NCBI GenBank assembly: GCA_943737045.1
Contig: CALSFV010000204.1
Coordinates: 930,001-994,000 of the forward strand
Source of the DNA: Parapristionchus giblindavisi
Taxonomy: Eukaryota > Nematoda > Chromadorea > Rhabditida > Diplogasteridae
Length of the DNA: 64,000 nt
Direction: 5' to 3'
Position numbers and translations under genes: made by a program. The notes under the pieces were generated by a model that saw only the letters and a list, made by a program, of their open reading frames with translations, ran no database searches and had not been told where the DNA came from. Below are positions 40,806 through 52,173 of this stretch, in pieces. How positions within the stretch are numbered: the first letter of the stretch is position 1; every line of letters begins with the position of its first letter.

Positions 40806-42112
40806 TTAGTAGCATTCCGGAATCGGCGGACAAGGAGCGGCGAAGCACTGCACCTAAAAATTCTTCGTTATGTTCATGTGATTTAAAAAAAATCTAGTTG
40901 TTCTCGCTCTTTGAAAACGTTCTGCTTCACCTATCTTTCTATTTATTAATTTAGCCTTGTTTATTGTAACGCGCATAAATTATTATCATTATTATTATTA
41001 AGTAAGTAATATAGATGGATGTACTATTATTGGTTTGTTTGCACGTTAAAAATAAATGATAAAGCTAATTTGTTAGCTAATAATGTGACCTAGGGTGTTT
41101 TATTATGCAAAATATTACCTGCTTCATGCGACATCTCTTTCCCCTTGGGCAGTCTACGGTCGTACAGTCATTGCGTGTCTGACGTTCAACGACTTTATGA
41201 ACGACATCTTTCGCAGCTGAAACGTTTTTTGTTGGTTATGCGTCCTCATAGAGAATTACAGGCCTATTCCGAGCTAATTTCACTCTCCGCTGGCAAAGCT
41301 CTCTCGAATACGCATAAAGGAGAGTATTGCAATAGCGAAGAGTTTTAAATTATCTAGTGGTGCAAATTCAATTCTCAATAATTTATGGTTTAAAAAAAAT
41401 TTTCCACAATACTACTGATCGAGTAAATCATTTTTTTAAGCAGTACTTCTACCACTCTGAATCTAATAAAGAGTAGAACCAACACTCATCTCTGTCAAAG
41501 TGATAGTTCTTCTGCCACTTTGAACTATCATCGATCACTCTATCTCCCCACTCTTGGTTCCACTCTCACTTCAACTTCAACTCGCTGAACGACTGGCGAT
41601 AGTTTCAACACATTGCTTTCCGATTCACCAATATGACTGTTCAATGATTTGGGAAATGCATATAATGTCATATAGTAGTAAATACTCCGGGACGGAAATT
41701 CGATCAACAATTAACTATTCATATAATTTGAAATATATGAAGGAATCCCCGAGCTAATTTAAAACTCCTGGCTCTGGCAACACTCTCGAGCGAGAAGTAA
41801 AATAATCTCGGTGTGTCTCTGTAAAGTTCTCTAGTATCTATCCGCCATATATCTTGTAACGTTTTTGCAATTTTAAAATAACAAAGAACCGTGCTAAAAC
41901 TTACGACTCTCCGCATGAGCAAAGATCACCAGAATCAACAACGCTATCTATAAAGTAACAATTATTGTGAAATTTCAAATTTCCTTCATTTTAATCTTAT
42001 TTTACTTGTTGAAACATCTTTATGATACATGTGTCATTAATAAAAACAATAAGGGAATAAATAGTTATTGAAGTTACCAATCTTGACCTACCAGTAGCTT
42101 GAGCGACGCCAT
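40806..42112 (-). CDS. Small secreted Cys-rich protein (69 aa)
   Basis: Four exons, in phase: 42112-42092, 41947-41905, 41216-41119, 40853-40806. The signal peptide MASLKLLIALLILVIFAHAE is followed by a short basic linker (KDVVHKVVERQTRN), the module DCTTVDCPRGKRCRMKQ and a terminal VQCFAAPCPPIPECY. Six-plus cysteines in a ~35 residue mature core suggest a disulfide-stabilised extracellular peptide. It lies directly downstream of a CAP gene on the same strand, and the pair is mirrored at 52.2-53.6 kb. Function is unknown. Confidence 0.65.
41268..41362. mobile_element. ~95 bp MITE family copy
   Basis: TTCCGAGCTAATTTCACTCTCCGC at left and GAAGAGTTTTAAATTATCTAG at right. It lies in an intron of the 69 aa Cys-rich gene. 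Confidence 0.65.
41750..41826. mobile_element. Short MITE copy shared by descent with 53670-53745
   Basis: CCGAGCTAATTTAAAACTCCTG and AAAATAATCTCGGTGTGTCTC. The same copy appears inverted at 53.7 kb because both lie in the duplicated Cys-rich gene segment. Confidence 0.7.
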
Positions 42113-42470
42113 CTCCGCACTAGCACAAATGTGTACTCGCGTTGTCTGTGGGCTATTTCTACTACAATGTGCTCAAGGTCAGAATGACATAATCTAGACA
42201 ATTGCAGAGAATTTGGCGAGTACAAGTGTAAAGCAAACAATGATGTAATCGCACCAAAATACATTCACACAATCGAGGAACAGAAATGGAACAGAAAGAG
42301 AACGATGAAAAGTAAGCAATCTAAACAAAAATCTACTACACCACTTTTCGAATACTTTAAATAAAATTGTATGTACTATTAAATTCTTGCGAGCATTACA
42401 AGTTGAATGATTCTGAATACATTTATTGTAGAATAATAAAACAATAAATGAATGTTCCCGTTTCAGTGGC

Positions 42471-43365
42471 TTATTTAGGTTCGTAGACGTTGGTGTCCAG
42501 CCAGTTTCCACTGAAAGGAAGTAAATCAATAATCAATAAATCAATCAACAATTGTAGAGTGACTTACGCGTCTCTGTATTGACAAGCAACGAGAACTTGC
42601 TTTCCACCATCGCAAAGAGCCATACCACATCCAAGTTTGGTAGAATTGGCCCAAGCCATCTGGAATAATCAATAATTATGATATTAGACTTGAATCATTG
42701 ATCTACCTGTGTAGCATGTCCGATTCCAGAGCTAAAGACCTCATTGGTAAGTTTGATATCTGACCACCCATAGTCTTGGAATTCCTTCTCCCATGAATCA
42801 GAAGCTTTCTTTCCCATTCCAGCGAATGTCATCTTTATTGATTATTGATTGAATGTATTATTAGATATTGCTAATGTACCTTATTGGACGACCACATAGT
42901 GTAGAGATTCTCGCCAAGATTATTTCTTCCTTTGGAATGGGCAAAGACACAGGTTGAAGCAACCTTCTGGGCAGACTTCTCGATTTCGCAATCCCATTTC
43001 TGCAATCGATTAATAAATCAATAACATATCAAACTAAAGTAATCGATAATCAAGAACCATGGCAGGAATTGGAGTCTTAGCAGCAGGCATTATCTTTCCC
43101 TTCGCCACATAAGTCCCAGCAGAAATTGATCTACGAAGTTTGTTGTGAACTCTAAGGAAACCTCTGACCTGGAATGAGGTCAATTGATCGAATTATCGAT
43201 TTATTGATTACTTCGTTCTTATCGATTCCTCCGGGACAACGGGAGGCGGCCCAAGTGGCTGGAATTGTGATTCAATGAATATTTTGATTGAAATTGATTA
43301 AAAAATTAAAAAAATATATACTTACCAACACTCAGAACAGAGAGAACAATGCACAGACGGAGCAT
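42471..43365 (-). CDS. CAP/SCP-like secreted protein, copy 1
   Basis: Seven exons with the same phases as the copy at 47613 (first 43365-43326, last 42510-42471), encoding 191 aa. A signal peptide MLRLCIVLSVLS... is followed by a single CAP domain with HNKLR, GENLYTMWSS, the GHATQMAWANSTKLGCG signature and the closing CQYRDAGNW motif, plus paired cysteines. This is the venom-allergen-like/SCL family of nematode secreted proteins, which often respond to infection, act in the gut or are released by parasites; the role here is unknown. It diverges from its head-to-head partner at 47613 by a few residues. Its 5' flank has been separated from that partner by two transposons. Confidence 0.9.
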
Positions 43366-43487
43366 ACTGAAATTTGAATTTGAAAAATTTTTAAAAATAT
43401 ATTTTTTATCCACGCATATTATACCGAATATTGTAAGAATGAAGTAGAAAGTATAATTAATGATATGCCAGAATCGAATCCTCAAGT

Positions 43488-43528
43488 GCTTTTATATTGT
43501 TAACATTTGCTTGATCAGCCGCCGTTAC
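43488..43528 (-). promoter_or_regulatory. Conserved CAP promoter block with TATA box (CAP1)
   Basis: Minus strand: GTAACGGCGGCTGATCAAGC then AAATGTTAACAATATAAAAGCA, about 125 bp before the ATG. The same block precedes all four CAP genes. Confidence 0.75.
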
Positions 43529-43927
43529 TCCCCCAAAGGAAACATGAGATCCGTTCGGATCATTGAAACATGGATATTTTATAGATGTCTGCAAAATTTA
43601 AAAAAAAAATGAAAAATCGGTGAAAGATAATTTATATTTATTACTTCGCATACTGTATTACATTAGTCACACTCCATTTTCTCATAAATTCATTCGAGGT
43701 CTTAACAGTTCCATGCTGTATGAATGTAATTGTACAATTGATCAGCAGACGTCCAAAGGCTGAGAATGCCACTGCTCGGTTTGCTCGTATGAAAACAAAA
43801 AAAACTTTTTTTTTTTGGAAATTCTGAAAATATACAGTAATGTTTTTTGCATACACTATTTTTGATATGATATTTATATCGTATTTATAATATCGGAAAT
43901 GGCTATGAACACACGTCTACGAGCCTA

Positions 43928-44977
43928 ACAAGGGAATGTTGTCAACTCACCATGGAGTTATGACTAGAGACATATACCATTCGCATCGTCATGTGATTCT
44001 GTCTGGAAATCCGTTGAGTCTACCGGTAAAACGAGATAAAGTGGGAAATCGACGTTAAAATGTGGTATTTTACGGTAAAAATAGGTAAACTGTTCTAGCG
44101 CATTTTTCCCGGTTTGAATATACTCCAAACACGATGGATTGCTCAGTTTGGACACGCAGCTTCGATATGATGAACAAAAAACCATGGAAAAATGCACAGT
44201 GCTCACAAAACCAGCTTAAAAGATCGTGGTGTGGAGCCGTGCTATACGGTAGCATTCAAAAAGCGCGCTCTTTCTGCCGATCAATTTGAATTGTTACCGT
44301 ACAACGGCTCCACACCACGATCTTCTAAGCTGGTTTTATGAGCACTGTGCATTTTTTCCATGGTTTTTTGTTCATTATATCGAAGCTGCATGGCCTAAAT
44401 GAGCAATCCATCGTGTTTGGAGTATATTAAAACGAGAAAAAAATGCGCTAGAACAGTTTACCTATTTTTACCGTAAAATACCACATTTTAACGTCGATTT
44501 CCCACTTTATCTCGTTTTACCGGTACTTGCCACGAGCTTCTGGTTTTCGAGAAAATCGATAAGAAATGTTGTATTTCGAGGCATTGTAGGTAAACTTAAG
44601 ATTCACTTCTCTTCTCAATGAACCTTGTGGTGTAGTGTACAAGGCACATGCATGTATTAAATTGGTTATTGGTTCGTTCCCACCTCGCATCCAATTTTTT
44701 GCAAACATTTTATAAAATTTAAGTCAACGTTTATTTCAGTTTTTTCCCCAAAATATATATTTTTAATTGCACTACACTAGAAGGTTCATTACGAAGTGAA
44801 CTGAATTTTATGTTGGCCTGCTAAACCTGGAAAAACAACATTTCATTATCGATTTTTTCGAATACCAGAAGCTCGTGGCAAGTAGACTCAATGGATTTCC
44901 AGACAGAATCACATGACGGTTCGAATGGTATATGTCTCCAGTCATAACTCTATGGTGAGTTGACAACATTCCCTTGT
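43928..44977. mobile_element. Palindromic element P5 (host of a nested insertion)
   Basis: Outer inverted arms begin ACAAGGGAATGTTGTCAACT on both sides. The left arm is 43928-44022 plus 44526-44580, the right arm about 44850-44977. The left arm is split by the 44023-44523 element, whereas the right arm is continuous and shows the pre-insertion sequence. Confidence 0.8.
44023..44523. mobile_element. 501 bp palindromic MITE nested in P5
   Basis: Nearly perfect palindrome with ends CCGGTAAAACGAGATAAAGT, flanked by TA (44021-44022 and 44524-44525). Comparison with the intact right arm of P5 (CTACTTGCCACGAG) shows the exact empty site, so insertion and TA duplication are directly documented. Confidence 0.9.
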
Positions 44978-45462
44978 AAATAAGCTACTCGATACTTAAA
45001 ACGCGTTCTCCATAAGGGCGGCGGGGGCATGGCACAATGTTTCAAAATCATCCTAGGTGACTCATATTTGATGGTTAGAGTCCCTAGGGGCGGTATACAC
45101 TTCAGCCAAAAAGTTGACCCAAATTATCGATTTTTGATCTACCAAAAGTCGAAAAATAAAAGTGTGAATTCCATAGCATGTCATATATCATTCGATAGAG
45201 GCTCCAAAGTTATATAAGAATACCAAGTTTCAGAAGTTTTCATAACTTTACGTTCGAGAAATTACCGATTTTCAAAATTTTGACCAGGTTTTTTTGTTTT
45301 GATCTCATTGCTTGCCATGTTACTCTCATTTCCTTTTCTTGGATCTTTGATATGTTATGTAAAAATGGATGGGCTATCCGAATATCACACTTATTTCGAC
45401 CAGTTACAAGGCAGTCATAGTGATATCAAGTGAATTCTAACCCCATTTTAACGCCCAAACGC

Positions 45463-45492
45463 CGACGCAGGTTCGAATCCGGGTCCGGGCAT
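45463..45492 (+). other. tRNA 3'-end-like segment (B box) in P6 arm
   Basis: GGTTCGAATCC is a perfect Pol III B box, within a T-arm-like CGCAGGTTCGAATCCGGG followed by TCCGGGCA. No matching acceptor strand or clear A box lies upstream, so it is not a tRNA gene. The mirrored copy is at about 46738-46767. Confidence 0.5.
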
Positions 45493-45959
45493 AAATTTTT
45501 GCAACTTTTTTTTCGCCTTAAATATTACTTTAAATTATATTTTCATGTGATTCACCGTATTTTCACTAATGTGTTTTACGAAATAACCACAAACATTATC
45601 AGGAATACTAAAAAATCTTATTACTGATAAAATATCAGGAAAATGGATGGGACGAGCGAAAATAACGGTTTTTCGACAGTGATACTTCTTTAAAATGTAT
45701 TCTTTGCTATTTTCTGTTAAAAGAAGATAAATACACAATGAAACTCTTATCATCTCGGTTTTCGCAAAATGGTTTGAAAAATTGTAGGCAACGATCAAAG
45801 ATCAAAGTACAAAGATCAGAGACCAAACTTCAGCAATATAGTAAAAAAAATTCAGAACATTTCTAACATATATAGGTGCTTTGAAAATAAGAGATTTCAT
45901 CAAAAGAGGTGCAGGAACGAAAACTGCGAGGGAGAGAAAGCTCAAGTTTAAGCGTACGC

Positions 45960-46250
45960 GATGTAACCGTGTAGATCTCAGCAGAACGTTAACTATGGGT
46001 TTGAAAGGAATCAGAACTAAACCAAAATGAGGAAAATAAATATATGATACGTAAAAAAGCTACCTGCGGAGGAACCATAGTTTTAAAAGGCCTGTCCTTT
46101 GAACGGTAGGATCTCAAAATCAGTCCTTCCAAAAAATTGCCCTGGGGACGAATGAAGAGCTATGACTACCATAATCAGTGGATAAACATCACTCGCCACT
46201 TGCATCATTTTGTCCCTTATTGTTTGAACGGGTCGTTAGCATATCTATAA
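45960..46250 (-). other. Exon-like fragments in the core of P6
   Basis: The minus strand reads DVYPLIMVVIALHSSPGQFF, then GRTDFEILPFKG, a one-base frame break, and MVPPQ followed by a GTAGCT donor. After a GGTTTAG acceptor it continues LIPFKPIVNVLLRSTRLHRV. This has the look of two hydrophobic exons with an intron. Family unrecognised (possibly a membrane protein). Inference only. Confidence 0.35.
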
Positions 46251-47450
46251 GCTGAATTTTCAGTTTTGAGGCTCAAATTCGTAGAACATTTACTGCTTGA
46301 AATCGGAGACGTCCCAATGCCTCTTTTGATGGAATCTCTTATTTTCAAAGGACCTATAAATATTAGAGATGTTCAGAAAAGTTTTTACTATATTACTGAA
46401 GTTTGGTCTCTGATCTTTGTACTTTGATCTTTGATCGTTGCCTACAATTTTTCAAACCATTTTGCGAAAACCGAAATGATAAGAGTTTCATTGTATATTT
46501 ATCTTCTTTTAACAGAAAATAGCAAAAAATACATTTTAAAGAAGTATCACTGCCGAAAAACCGTTATTTTCGCTCGTCCCATCCATTTTCCTGATATCGT
46601 ATCAGTAATAAGATTTTTTAGTATTTCTGATAATGTTTGTGGTTATTTCGTAAAATAGATTAGTGAAAATACGGTGAATCACATGAAAATATAATTTAAA
46701 GTAATATTTGAGGCGAAAAAAAGTTGCAAAAATTTATGCCCGGACCCGGATTCGAACCTGCGTCGGCGTTTGGGCGTTAGAATGGGGTTAGAATTCACTT
46801 GATATCACTATGACTGCCTTGTAGCTGGTCGAAATAAGTGTGATATTCGGATAGCCCATCCATTTTTACATAACATATCAAAGATCCAGGAATAGGAAAT
46901 GAGATTAACATGGTAAGCAATGAGATCAAAACAACAAAAAAACCTGGTCAAAAATTGGAAAATCGGTAATTTCTTGAACACAAAGTTATGAAAACTTCTG
47001 AAACTTGGTATTCTTATATAACTTTGGATCCTCTATCGATTGATATATAACATGCTATGGAATTCACACTTTTATTTTTCGACTTATGGTAGATCAAAAA
47101 TCGATAATTTGGGTCAACTTTTTGGCTGAAGTGTATACCGCCCCTAGGGACTCTAACCATCAAATATGAGTCACCTAGGATGATTTTGAAACATTGTGCC
47201 ATGCCCCAACCGACGCCCCTCCGCTGTAAGGGAGAATGCGTTTTAATTCTATGATTTAGAAATATATCCATTCATCTCATCTCAATGCACACAAGAATTT
47301 AGCATTTTTTAAATAAATTACTTGTAAATTCAAATATTGCGGAAAAAATCTTTAAATCAAATATTTGAGTTTATTTTTAGTTTGGCAGACATCTATAAAA
47401 ATATCCATGTTTCAATGATCCGAAAGGATGTCGTGTTCAATTTGTGGGGG

Positions 47451-47490
47451 TACGGCGGCTGATCAAGCAAATGTTAACAATATAAAAGCA
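47451..47490 (+). promoter_or_regulatory. Conserved CAP promoter block with TATA box (CAP2)
   Basis: CGGCGGCTGATCAAGC then AAATGTTAACAATATAAAAGCA; TATAAAAG starts 132 bp before the ATG. Confidence 0.75.
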
Positions 47491-47612
47491 AGTGAGTTTT
47501 CAATTCAGACATATCATTAATTATGCTTTTCACTTCTTTCTTACAATATTCGGTATAATATGATTGGATAAAAACATATTTTTTTTTAAATTTCCCAAAT
47601 TAAAATTTCAGT

Positions 47613-48502
47613 ATGTTCCGTCTGTGCATTGTTCTCTCTGTTCTGACTGTTGGTAGGTTTTTTTAAAATTTTTAATCAAGTTCGATCAACATATTGATTG
47701 AATCACAATTACAGCCACTTGGGCCGCCTCTCGTTGTCCCGGAGGAATCGATAAGACCGAAGTAATCAATAAATCGATAATTCGGTCAATTGACCTCATT
47801 TCAGGTCAGAGGTTTCCTTAGAGTTCACAACAAACTTCGTAGATCAATTTCTGCTGGGACTTATGTGGCGAAGGGAAAGATAATGCCTGCTGCTAAGACT
47901 CCAATTCCTGCCATGGTTCTTGATTATCGATTACTTTAGTTTGATATGTTATTGATTTATTAATCGATTGCAGAAATGGGATTGCGAAATCGAGAAGTCT
48001 GCCCAGAAGGTTGCTTCAACCTGTGTCTTTGCTCATTCCAAAGGAAGAAATAATCTTGGCGAGAATCTCTACACTATGTGGTCGTCCAATAAGGTACATT
48101 AGCAATATCTAATAATACATTCAATCAATAATCAATAAAGATGACATTCGCTGGAATGGGAAAGAAAGCTTCTGATTCATGGGAGAAGGAATTCCAAGAC
48201 TATGGGTGGTCAGATATCAAACTTACCAATGAGGTCTTTAGCTCTGGAATCGGACATGCTACACAGGTAGATCAATGATTCAAGTCTAATATCATAATTA
48301 TTGATTATTCCAGATGGCTTGGGCCAATTCTACCAAACTTGGATGTGGTATGGCTCTTTGTGATGGTGGAAAGCAAGTTCTCGTTGCTTGTCAATACAGA
48401 GACGCGTAAGCCACTTTACAATTGTCGATTGAATTATTGATTATTGATTTACTTCGTTTCAGTGGAAACTGGCTCGACACCAACGTCTACGATCCTAAAT
48501 GA
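47613..48502 (+). CDS. CAP/SCP-like secreted protein, copy 2
   Basis: Exons 47613-47652, 47715-47761, 47805-47915, 47974-48093, 48141-48266, 48314-48405, 48463-48502; 191 aa. Signal peptide MFRLCIVLSVLTV..., cleaved near AASR. CAP landmarks are HNKLR (about residue 35), GENLYTMW (about 95), GHATQMAWANSTKLGCG (about 143) and CQYRDAGNW (about 174). The His/Glu cavity residues of the fold are present. A TTTCAG acceptor lies 1 nt before the ATG with no donor placed between it and the TATA box, so the message is probably spliced-leader trans-spliced. The intron before exon 5 ends AATAAAG, an atypical acceptor kept in all copies. Almost identical to copy 3. Confidence 0.92.
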
Positions 48503-48704
48503 GCCACTCAAACAGGAAGATTCATATATTGTTTAATTGTTCTGCAATAAATGTATTCAGAATCATTCAATTTGCAATGATCGCAAGAATTTTTATAATA
48601 CATACGATTTCATTTAAAGCACTCGAAAAACATAGCGACACAATTTGTAAATTACTCAAAACTCAATGATGAAAGTGGTGTTCAAGATTTTTTGTATAGA
48701 TTGC

Positions 48705-49670
48705 AACTTCCAACATGGCCTAGCAGAGGCGTACCCCTCACACGTACCTCACGTAACAGCGGTGAGAAAGTGGGACGTCAAATTCGAGAAACAAGACTTT
48801 TCCCTCGAAGATGATGACCAACCCAGTCGAATATCGGAGGTGGCTCTCGACCGGTTGCTCCAAGAGGTACAGGCTGATCCGGATACCGATACCGGTGGTG
48901 TAGCAATGGTACTTGGAGTCAACCAGAGCACTGTGGTACATGGCCTTCACACTCTCGGAAAAAAGTGAATATAGGGAAGATGTCTACCCCTCGTCCTAGC
49001 CGACTACGACAAGGATCGTCGACTGGATATGGCAACGACTTTTCCAACTCTACGTCGTCGGCTTGTTTGGCTGGTCAACGTTATAACCGGTGATGAAAAG
49101 TGGATGCGCTATGATTACGAAGAGCCAATGAGACTGTGGTTCGGTGATCACGAATAGCCAACATATGCCCCCAAACCCGATTTTCACCGCCAAAAAGTGA
49201 TGTTGTGCATCCGGTATTCTGTACGGGGAGTCGAGTACTGGGAACTCCTCCTCGAGGGTACGACTATCATGACACATGTCTACACTCTCCAGCTGCGGAA
49301 GCTAAGACTCCACCTCGAACAATCACGCGGGAAAGACACTCGGATCTAATTTCAACATGACAATGCTCGACATCATGCCAAAAGAACGACCCAGGCTGAG
49401 CTAACGGGATATGGCTGAATTGTATTCCACCACCCTCCGTACTTACTAGACCTTGCCGACTATGATTGTCACCTTTTCGGGGCGCTCCATCACTTCCTCA
49501 AAGGACAAAGTTTCAAAGACCGAGCAGCTATCCATACGGTACTCGGCACTAATTTCCGGAATTTACCCCAGTCCTTTTATCACGAAGGGATTCACAAACT
49601 GCCGGGTAGAAGGCAGAAGGTGACCGATACGAATGGTAAATATTTCTAGAATTCTCCTTTTTATTGTTAC
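48705..49670 (+). pseudogene. Degenerate mariner transposase
   Basis: An N-terminal HTH region (SRISEVALDRLLQEVQADPD ... GVNQSTVVHGLHTLGKK) is followed by catalytic-domain remnants: VITGDEKW (first Asp), FQHDNARHHAKR (second) and PPYLLDLADYDCHLFGALHH (third region). There are several in-frame stops and frame shifts, so no active enzyme. Its left border interrupts sequence shared with the 3' flank of CAP copy 4, so it inserted after the CAP duplications. It separates the two CAP pairs. Confidence 0.9.
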
Positions 49671-49742
49671 ATTTTTGTGACAATTTTTTGGAAAGCGAAA
49701 AACGAGCGTTACTTATGAATTCACCTAATATGTGATACAAAT

Positions 49743-50390
49743 TTCAGTGTGGGGCGTCGCTCTATACAACCGTGATGCTTTCTGTACTGTATGAATGGTT
49801 TCCATCCGTGTCTAAACATCGCTCGAAGTTCAATCTTCTACTGGACACTATTCCATTTCTCTAAAGCGATAAAGTTCTTGTTCAGTTACTAAGGTTATTA
49901 TACATAAAAGAAGTTATAATACATTTTAAAACTGAAATCCTTCCTAAATACATAACTTGGACCGTTAGAGAGAGAGGGTTCTCACAGCTTTGATACTATT
50001 ACAAAGAATGACATCATGAGTGGATTTGCGGCAACTCATTTGTTGATTAGTAGAGCAGTGCAAGTATAAGAGGTGCAAGACAGGAGATGGGTAGGCTGAA
50101 GGACTCTTACAATAGAATTCTGGATTTCAGTTTCTTTTGCTAATGAAAAGAGACTTGAAACACCGATGTGGGAAATATCCAACTCGATTTGCCTTCCATC
50201 GTCTATACTATTAACGATACTAAGATTTTGAACATCTATTTTGATCGTCAAACATAAATAATTCCAAGAGTGAAATCCGTGTTCAATAGCTTCAAAAAGA
50301 ATTTTTGAAAAATACGACACCAATAAAGAAAGAGGCTTCGAATTTTACATGACTGAACTGACCAAGCAGAATCATTTCAGCATCTCAAAA
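49743..50390. repeat. CAP3 downstream flank, duplicated at 63377-63890
   Basis: Direct repeat beginning TTTCAGTGTGGGGCGTCGCT at both sites and continuing through GTTCTTGTTCAGTT, AGAGCAGTGCAAGTATAAGAG and GAAATCCGTGTTC. The first ~120 bp is exon-like (see findings). Confidence 0.8.
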
Positions 50391-50553
50391 TGAGTTTTGA
50401 GTAATTTACAAATTGTGTCGCTATGTTTTTCGAGTGCTTTAAATGAAATCGTATGTATTATAAAAATTCTTGCGATCATTGCAAATTGAATGATTCTGAA
50501 TACATTTATTGCAGAACAATTAAACAATATATGAATCTTCCTGTTTGAGTGGC

Positions 50554-51443
50554 TCATTTAGGATCGTAGACGTTGGTGTCGAGCCAGTTTCCACTGAAAC
50601 GAAGTAAATCAATAATCAATAATTCAATCGACAATTGTAAAGTGGCTTACGCGTCTCTGTATTGACAAGCAACGAGAACTTGCTTTCCACCATCACAAAG
50701 AGCCATACCACATCCAAGTTTGGTAGAATTGGCCCAAGCCATCTGGAATAATCAATAATTATGATATTAGACTTGAATCATTGATCTACCTGTGTAGCAT
50801 GTCCGATTCCAGAGCTAAAGACCTCATTGGTAAGTTTGATATCTGACCACCCATAGTCTTGGAATTCCTTCTCCCATGAATCAGAAGCTTTCTTTCCCAT
50901 TCCAGCGAATGTCATCTTTATTGATTATTGATTGAATGTATTATTAGATATTGCTAATGTACCTTATTGGACGACCACATAGTGTAGAGATTCTCGCCAA
51001 GATTATTTCTTCCTTTGGAATGAGCAAAGACACAGGTTGAAGCAACCTTCTGGGCAGACTTCTCGATTTCGCAATCCCATTTCTGCAATCGATTAATAAA
51101 TCAATAACATATCAAACTAAAGTAATCGATAATCAAGAACCATGGCAGGAATTGGAGTCTTAGCAGCAGGCATTATCTTTCCCTTCGCCACATAAGTCCC
51201 AGCAGAAATTGATCTACGAAGTTTGTTGTGAACTCTAAGGAAACCTCTGACCTGAAATGAGGTCAATTGACCGAATTATCGATTTATTGATTACTTCGGT
51301 CTTATCGATTCCTCCGGGACAACGAGAGGCGGCCCAAGTGGCTGTAATTGTGATTCAATCAATATGTTGATCGAACTTGATTAAAAATTTTAAAAAAACA
51401 TACCAACAGTCAGAACAGAGAGAACAATGCACAGACGGAACAT
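50554..51443 (-). CDS. CAP/SCP-like secreted protein, copy 3
   Basis: Same seven-exon layout (first 51443-51404, last 50593-50554), 191 aa, MFRLCIVLSVLTV start and a CAP domain with intact HNKLR, GENLYTMW and GHATQMAWANS motifs. The coding span length (890 bp) and the TGA stop equal copy 2, of which it is an inverted duplicate that includes the 3' flank (50390-50554 mirrors 48502-48668). It is head-to-head with copy 4 across about 730 bp. Confidence 0.92.
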
Positions 51444-51576
51444 ACTGAAATTTTAATTTGGGAAATTTTTAAAAAAATATTTTTTTTATCCAAGCATATT
51501 ATACCGAATATTGTAAGAAAGAAGTATAAAGCATAATTAATATGATATTTAATATGTCTGAATCGAAAACTCACGT

Positions 51577-51617
51577 GCTTTTATATTGTTAACATTTGCT
51601 TGATCAGCCGCCGTTAC
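51577..51617 (-). promoter_or_regulatory. Conserved CAP promoter block with TATA box (CAP3)
   Basis: Minus-strand GTAACGGCGGCTGATCAAGC then the AAATGTTAACAATATAAAAGCA block. Confidence 0.75.
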
Positions 51618-52009
51618 CCCCACCAAGGGAACATGAAATCCATTCGGATCATTGAAACATGTATATTTTTATAGATAGATGATTGCCAAACTAAATAATT
51701 GAAAAATAATTTCTATTTATTACTATGTAAAACTTCATATACTGGATTCCATTACTCACAACCTTCTCCATTTTCTCATTATTTCATCTTAACAGTTCTA
51801 TGCTGTATAAATGTAAATGTAAAATTGATCAGAAGACGACAAAGATGTTCACAAGAATATGGCAATTTTATTATAAATTACTTGTAAATTCAAATATTGC
51901 GGAAAAATTCTTTAAATCAAATATTTGATTTTTTTTTAGTTTGGCAGACATCTATAAAAATATCCATGTTTCAATGATCCGAACGGATTTCATGTTCCCT
52001 TTGTGGGGG

Positions 52010-52050
52010 TAACGGCGGCTGATCAAGCAAATGTTAACAATATAAAAGCA
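52010..52050 (+). promoter_or_regulatory. Conserved CAP promoter block with TATA box (CAP4)
   Basis: GTAACGGCGGCTGATCAAGC then AAATGTTAACAATATAAAAGCA. Together with the CAP3 block it makes a symmetric divergent promoter. Confidence 0.75.
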
Positions 52051-52173
52051 CGTGAGTTTTCGATTCAGACATATCATTAATTATGTTTTTTACTTTTTTC
52101 TCACAATATTCCGTATATGCTAATATGCTTGAATGAAATGTTTTTTTTTAAATTTCTAAATTCAAATTTCAGT

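Larger units (their letters stand above)
45000..47242. mobile_element. Palindromic element P6, TTAA-flanked, with exon-like core
   Basis: 2243 bp. Ends AACGCGTTCTCC / GGAGAATGCGTT, TTAA at 44996-44999 and 47243-47246. The arms (about 910 bp each) carry a GATCAAAGATCAAAG tract and a tRNA-like 3' end. The single-copy core (about 45915-46320) carries exon-like frames on the minus strand. It separates the divergent CAP1/CAP2 pair. Confidence 0.8.

Noticed and set aside
43964..44255. Two overlapping minus-strand frames over P5
   Set aside because: They lie within the nested palindromic MITE and its arm and have no coding character.
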